Assembly (NCBI GenBank): GCA_945859605.1
Contig: OX243822.1
Coordinates: 9,972,966-10,036,965, forward strand
Direction of reading: 5' to 3'
Length of the DNA: 64,000 bases
From: Lumbricus rubellus
Lineage: Eukaryota > Annelida > Clitellata > Crassiclitellata > Lumbricidae
A model generated the notes under the pieces. It worked only from the letters and a program-made list of their open reading frames with translations. It did not search any database and was not told the DNA's origin. A program made the translations under genes and the position numbers. Shown here in pieces: positions 33,618-45,000 of this stretch. How positions within the stretch are numbered: the stretch's first letter is position 1; each line of letters begins with the position of its first letter.

Positions 33618-34385
33618 TAAGCTTGATTACGTTTTACTTGCCAAGCACTTTCCTCAATTTACTTTCGTGGCAAATGTCTGTGACCTTGGTGTTACTATTG
33701 ACAATACTCTTTCCTTCTCTACACATAATATTGCTAATATTTCTCGGTCCAGCTTCTATCATCTACGTCGTTTACGTGCCATTCGGCGATCTCTCTCTTC
33801 GTCGATTTTTTCATCTATGGTCCATGCCTTCATCTGTTCCCGCATTGACTACTGTAACTCATTACTCATTGGGCTACCTAAACTCCGCCTTGCTCCTCTC
33901 CAATCGGTACTTAATGCATCTGCTCGCTTGATTGCTCGCCTCCTTCGTTTCTCTCACATTTCGGCTTTCATGACTGAACACCTTCACTGGCTTCCTCTGA
34001 CTGCCCGGATTCAATATAAAATTCTTTTTCTCACCTATAAGATGTTTTTGGGTCTAGCGCCTCGCTACCTTTGTGATCTCATTAGGAAGCCTTTCTCAGC
34101 TACCGTTGGTCGTCCTCTCCGCTCTTTAGATCGTCATGATATTCTTGTTCCCCGATCTCGGACTGCCACAGCCCAACACCGCGCCTTTGCCTCTGTCTGC
34201 CCTTTACTGTGGAATGGCCTTCCTACTATTATTCGTGATCAAATTTTATCTGGAGGCTTTACTTTTTCTGCCAGATGTCTCAAGACTTTTCTTTTTCCAG
34301 GAGTTCTTTGCACTGGGAGCGCCTCTGATTAGTTTGTGCTGTGAGAGACGCTTTATAAATCCAAAAATAGAATAGAATAGAATAT
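33618..34385 (+). mobile_element. 5'-truncated CR1/L2-like LINE
   Basis: 3' part of a LINE: distal RT and C-terminal region, then tail GGGAGCGCCTCTGATTAG...GAGACGCTTTATAAATCC and (AATAG)n. The 5' end is cut next to the piggyBac-type MITE. Confidence 0.85.
33667..34332 (+). pseudogene. LINE reverse-transcriptase distal fragment
   Basis: 222 codons without a stop. Motifs in order: DLGVTIDNTLSFSTH (RT palm end), LRAIRRSLSS, RIDYCNSLLIGLP, LQSVLNASARLI, LHWLPLTARIQYKILFLTYK and PRSRTATAQHRAFASVCPLL with WNGLP, then LKTFLF. This is the thumb/connection region of CR1/L2-type LINE ORF2. The upstream RT catalytic YADD-type box is not included. Lack of stops suggests a fairly young insertion. Confidence 0.85.
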
Positions 34386-34470
34386 ATATATATAATAGAT
34401 TTAAGACAAGATGATGAATTTGCACGAATATATATATATATACATATACATATATAAATTATATATATAT
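34386..34470. repeat. AT-rich (TA)n repeat
   Basis: ATATATAT runs flank the next mariner-type insertion; similar runs follow it at 35636-35880. Confidence 0.8.
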
Positions 34471-34473
34471 ATA

Positions 34474-35635
34474 CAGGGTGGGCCATAAAAAAGTAATCCC
34501 CTACGGTTTTTAGCCCATATCTTGGCCAAACATAAGAATTTTTAAATGAAACTTTGCAGTCTTAAAGGCAATTCATATTTACGTACAATAGTCAAATTTC
34601 AATAAAATATTTCAAATATAACAAAAGTTATATCACTTTTAGTGAGGCCACCCACCGGTTTTTGATGATTCAAAAACGAAACGCAACAGAAACGAGGTTT
34701 TTTGCCAATATCTTGGCCAGAAGTAAGAATTTCGAAATGAAATTTTTCATGCTTAAGGCCAATTCATATTTACACACGATGGCCAAATTTCATCAACATA
34801 TTTCAAAGGGAACAATAGTTATGCCACTTTTAGTGAGACCTCCCACCGTTTTTGACGATTCAAAAACGAAACGCAACAAAAAGTAACAAAAACGTGATTT
34901 TATTAAGTCTCATCTCAAATAACTGTTGTCAAATGTATTTGGCAGTGCTTCACTACTTGTGTTAAATGTGCCCACCACCAATGCCAACACTTCTTTTGAG
35001 TCTCTTTGCAAAGTTCTTGATGGACCTGTTGATTAATCTGACAGATTCCTTATTTACCAATTTGATTGTCATCTTGCTAAGTGACTTCTCAGTGACGTGC
35101 AGCTACGCTGGTACCCTGCTTCTTTTTAGATAGTAATAATAATGATCATCTGACAATATTTGATAACAATTATTTGAGGTGAGACTTAATAAATTGTGTT
35201 TTTGCTACTTTTTGTTGCGTTACCCTTCTGAATCGTCAAAAAACGGCGGAGGCCTCACTGAATGTGGTATAACTTTTGTTCTGTTTGAAATATTTTTTAT
35301 TAAATCCGGCCATTACGTATAGATATGAATTGTCTTTAACCCTGTAAAATTTCATTTCGATATTCTTACTTTTGACCAAAATATTGGCCAGAATAATCAA
35401 ACTGATTTTTTGTTACTTTTTGTTGCGTCGCGTTTTTGAATCGTCAAAAATCAGTGGGTGGCCTCACTAAAAGTTATAAAACTTTTGTTCTGCTTGAAAT
35501 ATTTTGATGAAATCTGGCCATCATGTGTAAATATGAATTGTCTTTAAGCCTGTAAAATTTCATTTCGAAATTCTTACTTCTGGCCAAGATATGGGCAAAA
35601 AACCTTAGGGGGTTACTTTTTTATGGCCCACCCTG
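34474..35635. mobile_element. Tc1/mariner-type MITE, CAGGGTGGGCCATAA ends
   Basis: 1,162 bp with ends CAGGGTGGGCCATAAAAAAG and inverse, flanked by TA. Inverted arms are several hundred bp and contain sub-repeats of ATCTTGGCCAGAAGTAAGAA and GATTCAAAAACGAAACGCAA. No transposase. The first 12 bases match the mariner-like element at 14693. Confidence 0.88.
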
Positions 35636-36459
35636 TATATATATTATTTATACACATACGCACACAATTGATTACAACCAAGTGTGAAAAGTTACCTAAT
35701 TCAAATTGTTCAAAGCGATCAACAACAGAAACATTGGGGACTTCCCCAAGTGCGGCGCTCGGTACCTGCTTGAGAAAATTAAAAACACAAACGTTTACAT
35801 ATATATATATATATATGTACATATATAACAAAATATGCGTATATATGTATATTTATGTATATATATATATAACAAAATATGCGTATTATATTGCAACTCA
35901 TGTGGGCAACGGCAACCGAATATCGTAATCGTAATCTTGAAGCTTCTACAGCGCCCACAAGAGCGAAGTCGCGGGGACCAACTTATTCGCAGGCGATTAA
36001 CCAAAACAAATTCGATAGGCAGCGGGTCAAGTCCAGACAGATGGACGGCTAAGGTGGGTGATGTTTATAGTTGAAATGACGAGCGATGTGAGGAGGAGGA
36101 GAAGATTGGATTTGTGAAAGAGCAATGTTTTCATTTTGGGGTGAAAAACCTGTGGTGAGATAGCGAAAGGTTGAGTTTTAATATCTAGTACAACAAGTGT
36201 ATAATCAGTGTATGCCTAATCGAAATTACGTAATTTCAACAATAATTGTAATTGGTAATTTGTAATTTGGTGTTCTGCATCGAAGTAATTTGTAATTCAA
36301 TACTATACATTCTTTTATGCAATTTGTAATTTCAATTTATGTGTCAATTTTGTTCTACTATATTACGTTGAAGTCAGTGACTAGCCTATCTTAGCAAGTA
36401 GGCCTATCTTTGTGGCAATTTTGTTCTACTATTGCAACTATTATGACCTTGAAGACAGT
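35636..36459. other. Unassigned sequence with (TA)n
   Basis: TA-rich runs at 35795-35880. AATTTGTAATTT repeats near 36240-36330. No exon recognised. Confidence 0.35.
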
Positions 36460-36790
36460 GGGATCTACAATGCCTGAACAAGACCTATAACCTTTAGCCA
36501 GTTGACGATATGAGCTGTAGTGCATGATTTGTCTAAGAAGTAATCGCATCTAAGACGTTGTTATTAAGCAATATATTTAGTTCTCGCGTCCTTTGGAAAG
36601 CAGGCCAGATTTCAGAATTTCCCGCTAAATGTACCGATAATTGGATGAAGGCATGACAGTAATTATAGGACAGACACCAAACACTGCCGATGACAATGTG
36701 CAAGGCGTTTGAATGGAACGTTGGGACTACGGTGTAGGCCGCCTGTACAGCCTACCAAGTGGGCATTAAGTGTACACACTGCACAGTGGA
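36460..36790. repeat. Dispersed repeat block A, copy 1
   Basis: Colinear with 60045-60365: CAGTTGA.GATATGAGCTGTAGT-like start, CTAAGACGTT.TTATT, TCCTTTGGAAAGCAGGCCAGAT, ATTATAGGACA and CTGTACAGCCTACCAAGT are shared in order. Confidence 0.75.
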
Positions 36791-37009
36791 CAAAATATGC
36801 GTATTATATGCACAACTCCTTTCCTTTCCCATCCTCCATGGCAAATTACTTCCAATCGGAGGACAATGGCCTTTTTCAATTAGTTTTAACTGTACAGAAG
36901 TGCTTCTACAACTGCGCAAATCCATTTAGAACTGCACATTTTGTGTACAACTGCACGTTAAAAAACCCTTTGACACATACAACTGAACTAAGAACTGTGG
37001 CGAAAATAA
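36791..37009. repeat. Copy of the CAGGGCTGTTTTTAA-type repeat
   Basis: CATCCTCCATGGCAAATTAC, TTCCAATCGGAGGACAAT, TTTTAACTGTACAGAAGTGC and TGCACGTTAAAAAACCC match the better bounded copy at 42131-42319; another copy is at 52693-52821. Confidence 0.65.
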
Positions 37010-38640
37010 TATTATGTCTGGCTTACCTCTTTTTCCATTTCTGAAAGTATTAAACCTCACGCAAAACAAAAGAACCTCTTCTAATCAACGCGCGTTCAGA
37101 ATAACGAGTCTCGCCGTTCTAAGCGAAATGCCAAGGTCACGTGTCTAAGCACACGTGTCACGTGTCTAAGCACACGTTCATTCATTCATTCGTTTCAAGA
37201 ATTTATATAGCGCCTCTTCAAGAAATCCACTCAGAAGCGCAAGAACGTGTCACGTGTCTAAGCACACGTGTCACGTGTCTAAGCAGTAAGCACACGTGTC
37301 ACGTGTAGGCGGAGGTCTTCCCCCAGATAATGACGCAGAAGATTGTCGACTTTTGAGCAAAGAACGGAACCCACTTCTGAGGGTTTGTGACCAATTTTTG
37401 GCACTCAGTCCTGGCTCAAGCTTCATAATGTGAGCTATCTCCGTTTCTCTGGGCCGTCGTTCGCTGCGCTCAGCTGTCCGTGGTGACTATCTCGTCCCTT
37501 TTTCTCGTACCCCGACCATGCGCATCATAACACCAGCTCCCTTAATTGACAGTGTCAATATTATTAAGAGATGTGGAGGTCCAATCCCAGATCCAGAAAT
37601 TTAACAGTTCAGTATACTAACCCCTACACTACGTGTAGATTGATTGCCCAGTGCATATGGGCTACTGGAGCTGATGTAATCAACATTTACGCATTATGCA
37701 TGCCTTATATGAATGCCTGTAGGCCTATATAAAATAATGTATATTATGTATACATATTTACATGTATAGTGCGACCTGGAGGCTGATCGGTAACGCGATT
37801 GCTCACGGAGCGGGTGGTTGCAGGTTTCTGCAGAGAGCGCCTCTGAGTAGAGTCGTCACTGACTCTGTGAGCGGCGCTATAGAAATGTTCAATTACAACT
37901 ACAATTACAATTACAATTACATGCAGCGAAGAGCATTCTCGGTGGTGGGTCCAGCTATCTGAAATGGCCACCTGTGGCTCTCCGCTTGATTGATTGATTG
38001 ATTGATTGAACGCGCCTGCTATGTTCTTGCGAATGTAGTATTTTGCAGTCAACCCTTTAATGCCGAGATGGTAGTAAATGGTGTGGGAAATCCTATACCC
38101 TCCGGCATTAAAGTGGTAACCTAACACTGATGTAGTCGTAGGAATGAAGTGTTAGCGACTTAATTTTCTTAGCCTCGGCAAATGAGGATGGGTGACCAGT
38201 CCTCTCCCTCGCCATCTCATCATCCCACTGTCAATGTACGGTCAGTGCACTCATTATAAGCGATCCAGCCATTGGACGCATGCGCATCATAACACCAGCT
38301 CCCTTAATAATTGACAGTGTCAATATTATTAAGAGATGTGGAGGTCCAATCCCAGATCCAGAAATTTAACAGTTCAGTATATTAACCCCTACACTACGTG
38401 TAGATTCATCACCCCATGCATATAATACTGGAGCTGATGTAATCAAAATTTACGCATTATGCATGCCTTATATGAATGCCTGCAGCCTATATAAACTAAC
38501 GTATAATTATTACATTATTACATGTATGTATTTATACATATATATATATATATAGTGCGACCTGGAGGCTGATCGGTAACGCGATTTCTCACGGAGCGGG
38601 CGGTTGTGGGTTTGACTCCGGGTAACGACCCTGGGCAAGT
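37010..38640. repeat. Dispersed repeat block B, copy 1 (rearranged)
   Basis: Shares long stretches with 62450-64000: CACGTGTC runs, CCAGATAATGACGCAGAAGA, TTCGCTGCGCTCA, CAGCGAAGAGCATTCTCGG, (GATT)n, CTTAGCCTCGGCAAATGAGG and AGAGATGTGGAGGTCCAATC, then the SINE head. In this copy the AGAGATGTGGAGG segment plus SINE occurs twice (37515-37918 and 38265-38640), the first inserted inside the LINE-derived stretch. Confidence 0.75.
37769..37918 (+). mobile_element. tRNA-headed SINE, family 2
   Basis: Head GTGCGACCTGGAGGCTGATC and GGTAACGCGAT (A-box region), GGTTGCAGGTTTC (degenerate B box), then directly the tail GAGAGCGCCTCTGAGTAGAG and GGCGCTATAGAAATG with (ACAATT)n. The middle of the body is deleted compared with 38555. 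Confidence 0.65.
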
Positions 38641-38775
38641 TGTTTACGCACACGTATACTATAGCTCTGTCTCTGTTTCTCTGCATGGGCCGTGTGATTT
38701 GGTACCGGCGCACGCTGGGTAGTAAACGGCAAGTCTTGTGAAAAAAAGGACCGATATTGCCAGAGATCTGGCAAT
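38555..38775 (+). mobile_element. tRNA-headed SINE, family 2
   Basis: Head as at 37769 with a better B box (GGGTTTGACTCC). The body runs through CTCTGTCTCTGTTTCTCTGC and GTACCGGCGCACGCTGGGTA. Preceded by (TA)n. The mariner-type MITE at 38779 begins directly after it. Confidence 0.65.
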
Positions 38776-38778
38776 GTA

Positions 38779-39743
38779 CACTGTGTCCGGAAAAAAAACA
38801 ACCAGTTTTGTAAATATGAAAATAAATAGTAAATATTCATCGATTTTCACAATTCAAACACCATTTTAATCCTGACATATTTCTCTAACAATTGTGAAAT
38901 ATAAAAGTTCCAGTCCAAATAATGACGTCATAATGACGTCAATTGCATCAAAATGCATATAGCCGGCCATTCATGCATGGTTCGGTTGGTATTATTGGCT
39001 TTTGGTAAAACGGAAATCCATTTAATAGAACCAGAAGTGAAAATAAATGCAGCTTATTAGAGGGATTGTCTGCTCTATAAAAAGTGGTGCCTGATATCCG
39101 AGAATATTCGGAACAATAGCCTACACATTTCAACAAAATAGCGCTTCAGCTCACTGAGTTTGTGAATCTGTTGATCTGTTGACTAAAAAGACTCGGAATT
39201 CATTCATCTTAATCTTTGGCCGCAAAACGGCCGCCCGCTTAAATCCCACTGATAATAAGAGTTGGAGATTGATGGAGGAGAAGGTGCAGGCTACAAGACA
39301 AGGATAAGAGACATTGAAGAACTCCGTAAGCGAATTGTTAACGCCTCGGAGGTTTTGATAAGCTGGTTATCGATGCTGCTGTTGGGTATTAGCGCGACCC
39401 TTTTGACGCTTATGTTGAAGCCAAAGGTGTACTCTTTGACCACAAATTGCAGTCTGACATAATTCAGATATAAAAATAAAATTAAACTTACATTTATTAT
39501 TGATAAATTACATGATAAAATATTGAAATTGTGGATGATTTTGCGCATTTATCTCTTAAATTTGACTTTTTGTGCAAATGACGTCATTATGACGTCATTA
39601 TTTGGACTGGAACTTTTATATTTTCACAATTGTTAGAGAAATATGTCAGGATTAAAATGGTGTTTGAATTGTGAAAATCGATGAATATTTACTATTTATT
39701 TTCATATTTACAAAACTGGTTGTTTTTTTTTCCGGACACAGTG
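38779..39743. mobile_element. Tc1/mariner-type MITE, CACTGTGTCCGG ends
   Basis: 965 bp, TA on both sides (38777-38778, 39744-39745). Ends CACTGTGTCCGGAAAAAAAA and inverse. Arms of about 165 bp are nearly perfect, down to AATAATGACGTCATAATGAC. The unique centre lacks a transposase. Confidence 0.9.
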
Positions 39744-39745
39744 TA

Positions 39746-40934
39746 GATTGTCAGATAGGTTTGACCTCATTGCACATTCTCACGATCAAAGTAGTAATAT
39801 TATGCACTTCTGCTTTGAATGACCTTCCCCTCTTACATGTGCTTAAAGTGAATTGAGAGCTGAAAATAGCAGAACTGACCTAAACATTTGCATTTAAGAA
39901 GAGTTTAATAATTGTTTTGTCACTCAAAAGCATGCGGTTTCAGAGTCTTTCTTTCGACATAGGCCTACACACAGTATGACAAACCTCCTGATTTATAGTT
40001 TCGATTTATGTAGCACCTCTCGGCTTGTCCTTGTTTTGATCAGAATTTTGTTGACTAACGCACAGTCATTAAAAAAATGCACGCTAAGAATGCTCTGGTA
40101 CTAATAACAATACATTTAAGTACATTATGGATAATACATTTAACTACATTATGCTGTCAACTGGTACATAATAACTTGATATAAAAAATCACTTTTGAGA
40201 CGTCAATAAAATAGCACAATATATGAAACATGCAAGTGCCAAAAATTGTCAAAATAAAATTCATATATGCAAATTGATAGCGAATACATTTCTAAAAGTA
40301 CATCATTGGTACTATGAGATTGCAAAATTGCTACACTGAATAGCTAGTAGGCCTATATATGTGCGAGCTTTTGAACAGTAGCCAACACTGGTACTGTAAT
40401 ATACATTGTTAAACAGCCTGTGTAAATTCGTGCATTGCATTTTCAACTTGATTCCAGTGTTATGTAGGCTACACGGTACACGTAATTACATCGCTGGTAC
40501 ACATATAGTTGCATCACAAAACAAATGTACGTTGTTGGTACAGAATTGGTAAAGGAACGCAAATGTAAACAGAACATCATGACTTATTACCCCCCTCCCC
40601 CCATTGTTGTCCCAACTGGAGCCATTCAATTGCCGCGTCCGTGACTTTCGCTTGTTGAAACTGAAACTGAAACCGAAACTTGGCAGGTGGGTTTCCCCCG
40701 TCGGCTGGTTTCGTTTTGCTGTTCGTCTGCCTTCTCCTGGGTTCAGTAATAGACAATTATCCCTGTATCACCGTCCGATCTCGTCAATGCCGACATGCTG
40801 ACATCCATACCTTCCTACAGAAAGCGAATAACATTATAATCATTCACTCGTTATGAAGATTTACAAAACGCCCTCTCAAGGTCACTATGTACATGTATGT
40901 ATGTGCATTTGCAATAGTGAACCTTCAAGATTGC
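39746..40934. other. Unassigned sequence
   Basis: AT-rich; no known domain, element or RNA. A frame at 40604-40801 lies in a GC-richer patch but shows no family features. Confidence 0.3.
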
Positions 40935-41329
40935 TACTCAAAGGCGCTCCCGCCTACAGCGCGGACATTGCATCGGAGTTTCACGCAGAAGCGCTGAGCA
41001 ATTGCGAGTGAAGGACTTGCCCAAAATCCCTACGCGACGGCTTGAGGTGGATTTGAACCTGCAACCCTCCGGCTCCGCATGAGCAATTGCCAGTGAAGGA
41101 CTTGCCCAAAATCCATACGCGACGGCTTGAGGTGGATTTGAACCTGCAACCCTCCGGCTGCGCATGAGCAATTGCAAGTGAAGGACTTGCTCAAGGTCGC
41201 TACACGGCGGCTTGAAGTGGATTCGAATCCACCTGAAGCCGCCTCATAGGGACCACGATGAGCAAGTCCTTCACTCGCAACCTTCCGGCTCTAAGATAAC
41301 GAACATACCCCTACACCACTGCGCCCCAC
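40935..41329 (-). mobile_element. Family-1 SINE (minus) with tandem internal duplication
   Basis: Tail (AAGGCGCTCCCGCC), body (GAGTTTCACGCAGAAGCGCT) and head (CACCACTGCGCCCC, inverse of the A box) mark a family-1 SINE on the minus strand. A module of about 85 bp with CAATTGC.AGTGAAGGACTTG and GATTTGAACCTGCAACCCTCC (inverse B box) occurs at about 40995, 41081 and 41166. A further related piece, GATTCGAATCCACC, is inverted near 41221. This SINE lies immediately 3' of the last recognised cadherin exon. Confidence 0.7.
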
Positions 41330-41380
41330 AACGAATATCAATTATTATCCAATATAATTATGAGAAGTCGCTAAACTAAC

Positions 41381-42008
41381 CTGTGACGACATGTATCCGG
41401 CTGGGTTATCCACGAACGACACACTGCTTGCCTTCGCCCGTTGATTCACCGGCGTCACGAGGGTCTCCGTGCTGCTCGTGTCGCCAGAGTTGGAATCCCT
41501 CAACGCCGAAACGGTCGCTTGCAGTCGGCTCCCGCTCCTCCGCGGTCCAGGAACGCTGTTATGGGGCACCATGGGAGCCTCTGGTGGCGTCTGGTAGGCC
41601 CTTCGCGTCGGGGAGGCGGACCGAGGAGGACGAGCGGACCCTGACGGGTGGACAGAGCCTGGGTCCTCTTCGAATTTGTACCGCTCGACTCGGCTGCTTG
41701 GGGGTGACGAAGCGGTGCTGATGGACGTTGACGAGTAGGGAGGGTAGGAGGGCGGAGGATTCTTCTTGGACTGCTGTGAACCGGAACGGGGGTCTGGTGC
41801 CGCCGCAGAGGTGGCGTTACGGTTGGCTGCGGGGTCGGAGCGGTCCGTTGGGACGCTGTGGTAGATGCGTAGCTTCTGCATCTTGTCGCTAGAGTTGAGA
41901 ACTGATGAGGATGGGATGACAATGTCGTCTGTGGAACTCTCACCTGGACCGTACGGCTGCAGGTACGGACCGTAGTCCTTCGTCACTTCGAAGCCACCGA
42001 CCACACTC
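41381..42008 (-). CDS. Cadherin gene exon: cytoplasmic tail
   Basis: 628 bp, acceptor TTTGGCAG, donor CACAG/GTTAGT. Encodes SVVGGFEVTKDYGPYLQPYG and a long Ser/Pro/Arg-rich disordered tail ending NPAGYMSSQ. If the donor is not used, translation continues 11 residues to a stop at 41345-41347. It is therefore either the last coding exon or the penultimate one. Confidence 0.85.
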
Positions 42009-45000
42009 CTGCCAAACATGCATGCAGGTGCAGTGAGGTAAGTCAAGAGTTTTTAAAATGAATTTCAAGAGCTGCAAAACACCTTCTCTCTCCCAACCCA
42101 TCCTCCATGGTAGATTACAATGACCTTTATCAGGGCTGTTTTTAAGGAATATCGAGAACTGCACAACCCTTTCTTTCCTTTCCCTTGCATCCTCCATGGT
42201 AAATTACTTCCAATCGGAGAACAATTACCTGTTTGCTAGTTTTAACTGTACGGAAATGCTTCTACAACTGCACAAATCCATGTACATTTTTGTGTTAAAT
42301 TGCACGTTAAAAAGCCCTGCATTTTAAAAAACCATTTTAACTGCTAATACAACTGCAAAATGCAGTTAGAAAAGTACTTTTGCGCAGAAAAGCACGCCAT
42401 GAAAATTATGAGCCGTAATGAGGTAAGTTAAGTAGCTGAAACATAATTATTATGCCAAATAATGTAAGACAATACATGGTAGATTAGCAAATGAATATCT
42501 ATCTAACAGTGTTTATCTCTGGCGACTGACTGTCAGCGCCTCACGTTCACGTCTCGGTGCGACCTCCCGTGCGTAAGAAACTCATTTAATAATAGGCCTA
42601 GCAATGATAGCTAAGAGTAGGTAAGGAAGTAAGGCAGGTAAAGTAAGACATACAGAACCTTTCGAACAAGATATATATTTGAACCAGAATCGCCTTAATC
42701 AGACCTACTTGAACTAGAACCAACTAAACTATAGTTCAGTTTGAACCACTCCAGGATTAAGTTAAGATCTAAACCTACATGTACTACCAACCTGTTTCAA
42801 CTCGCCCTATTATGCAGTATCCACTGCACACTACGGCAGGATTTCATGGTCTATTAGATTCCGACGCGGTTTCTTTGACTGATCATAAGTGTTGACTATA
42901 TGTAAAGCACCAACTATATTACTTGTGTATCATTGAAAAGGCGCTACAGAAGTCAATTCAATTACATTAAAATAACAAGCATTTGTTATATGAAATATCT
43001 CAAAAAGTCTCGTGAGGTATCATGCAAAAGAAAGAAAGCGTAAAATTTAAGCTCTATATATAGAAACACATTCCAACGCAAGCCACCCATCGATAGAAAG
43101 CCCCAAAGCCAGAATCTGAACACTAACAAGAAGCATTGGTCCTTTGCAATGACGCTTCCTTTTAAATCGACCTGTAGGCTACTTGCCAGATGGTCTACAA
43201 ATCCGTCCATTTTATCTGTATAGGTTAGAGTCTTTTGAAGAGAATGTGGAAGATGAAAAAGATTAGGTTAGTAAAGTTAGTTTGCTTAGTATGGCTGAGT
43301 TGGATGGACGCAATCATAGACAAACTGTACATCTCAAACTTCTAAAGCGCCTCTTGAAATCCAACCGAATTAAACCAGATTATTAAAGAGCGCTGTTGAA
43401 GTTACCGTCCTAACTCCGCCAATTCTGCACTCGATAGTGCCAGTTCCAATTGTGGAAAAACGAAAAGGGCGTCGCGAACAAAAATATGTAGTTAGAACCT
43501 TCAAACCCCAGCACTATGATTATTACATAGATCTATAGCCTGACATTGTTATAAGCGGAAGCGAGTGGTCGTGTTAGTAAAGCAGATCCAGATCCATGCA
43601 CGTGTCAGGGTGGAAGGGGTTACCTGGTGTTTTCCTGGGGGAAGGCAGGTTGTCGTGGTTTCTGGGGGCTTCGGTCCACTTCGATGGTCACCCGTGGAGG
43701 ACGTGGAGCATTAGACTTCGATCTAGCTCTGCGTCAGATACGATAACGAACTCAAACGACGTAGCTCGATCATTGCAACACTCATATTACTTACCACGCC
43801 CTACATACCCCCATGCCAGCATGTCCCCAAGGAACCCACATAATGACCTTTATTTCCGCTTGATATTTCACACTCCTCCAAAACCACACTTGAGACCCCA
43901 CATAACTGCGGCGGCTGTCGGACTTCAAGCATTCGATCGGCACCCCAACGCCGCCCTAATAAATTATTAGGCTACTACTGCACTAATATTATAGGCAAAT
44001 TAGCAGATAATACTAGGTAAGAAATGAGACGACATTGTTCTGATGGCAGTGCTCCCAGCATGACCTAGAGTAAAACTTTAATGAGATTTCAAAATCAAAT
44101 TCAGCTAACATGCAAAAGAACAAGACATTTTGCAATATGCATGCGTGTGCGTATACATGTAGGCCTATACGATTAGGAAGATAAAACATGTCGCTGAAGT
44201 GCGCCGTTAAGTTCGTTAACATACAGCGTACGTGCGACCTTTATGGCTAATTCCAAGAATGGAACTCGCTGTGGATATTATTGTTCTCATAGCGATTGCA
44301 AATAAAGTTGACAATTATTATGTAATTATTTATGATATGGCCCTGACTCAATCCATTTCTATGCCAAGAACGATGGCCATGTTATTCTTCACTACGCATG
44401 CGTGCGAGTACCTTCTCAGACTTCCGGTTCTGTGAGTCACGTAGTCAATCAACTGGACTGACACTGAGTCGTCGGTGTCAAGTTCTGGACTCGAATCCCG
44501 TTTACCTTCCACCGGACGGAGGGAAAATCCCAGCAAAGATTTTAGGGATTCCCTAAGGGGCAAGTAAGGCGCATCTGGTCAAGACAACTCCAGGCATATT
44601 GTATTAGATTATATTAAATTCTATTTAATTCCATTCTATTTTATTCCATTCTATTTCATTCTATTTAATTCTAGTTCATTCTATTTAATTCCATTCTATT
44701 CCATCTATTCTCTTTCAGTCCATTGTACTCCATTTGTGGATTGATAAAGTGCCTCTCACAGTACAACTTTATCAAAAAATAATCATACCTGCATAGTGCA
44801 TACTATTATAGTATGCAGGTATTATTACCAATTTTCGAACCTTATAATAAGATTCGAAAACTGGCCCAATCCGCTGCCGGAATTAGGCTATTAATTCTCC
44901 TGCATGGACGTTAACTATAGGTAAGTTTGGCACAATAGCTAAATAGCTAGAGACCCGACATGTAACGCGGAGACTAGAGTCATCTCATGTGCTAGACGAT

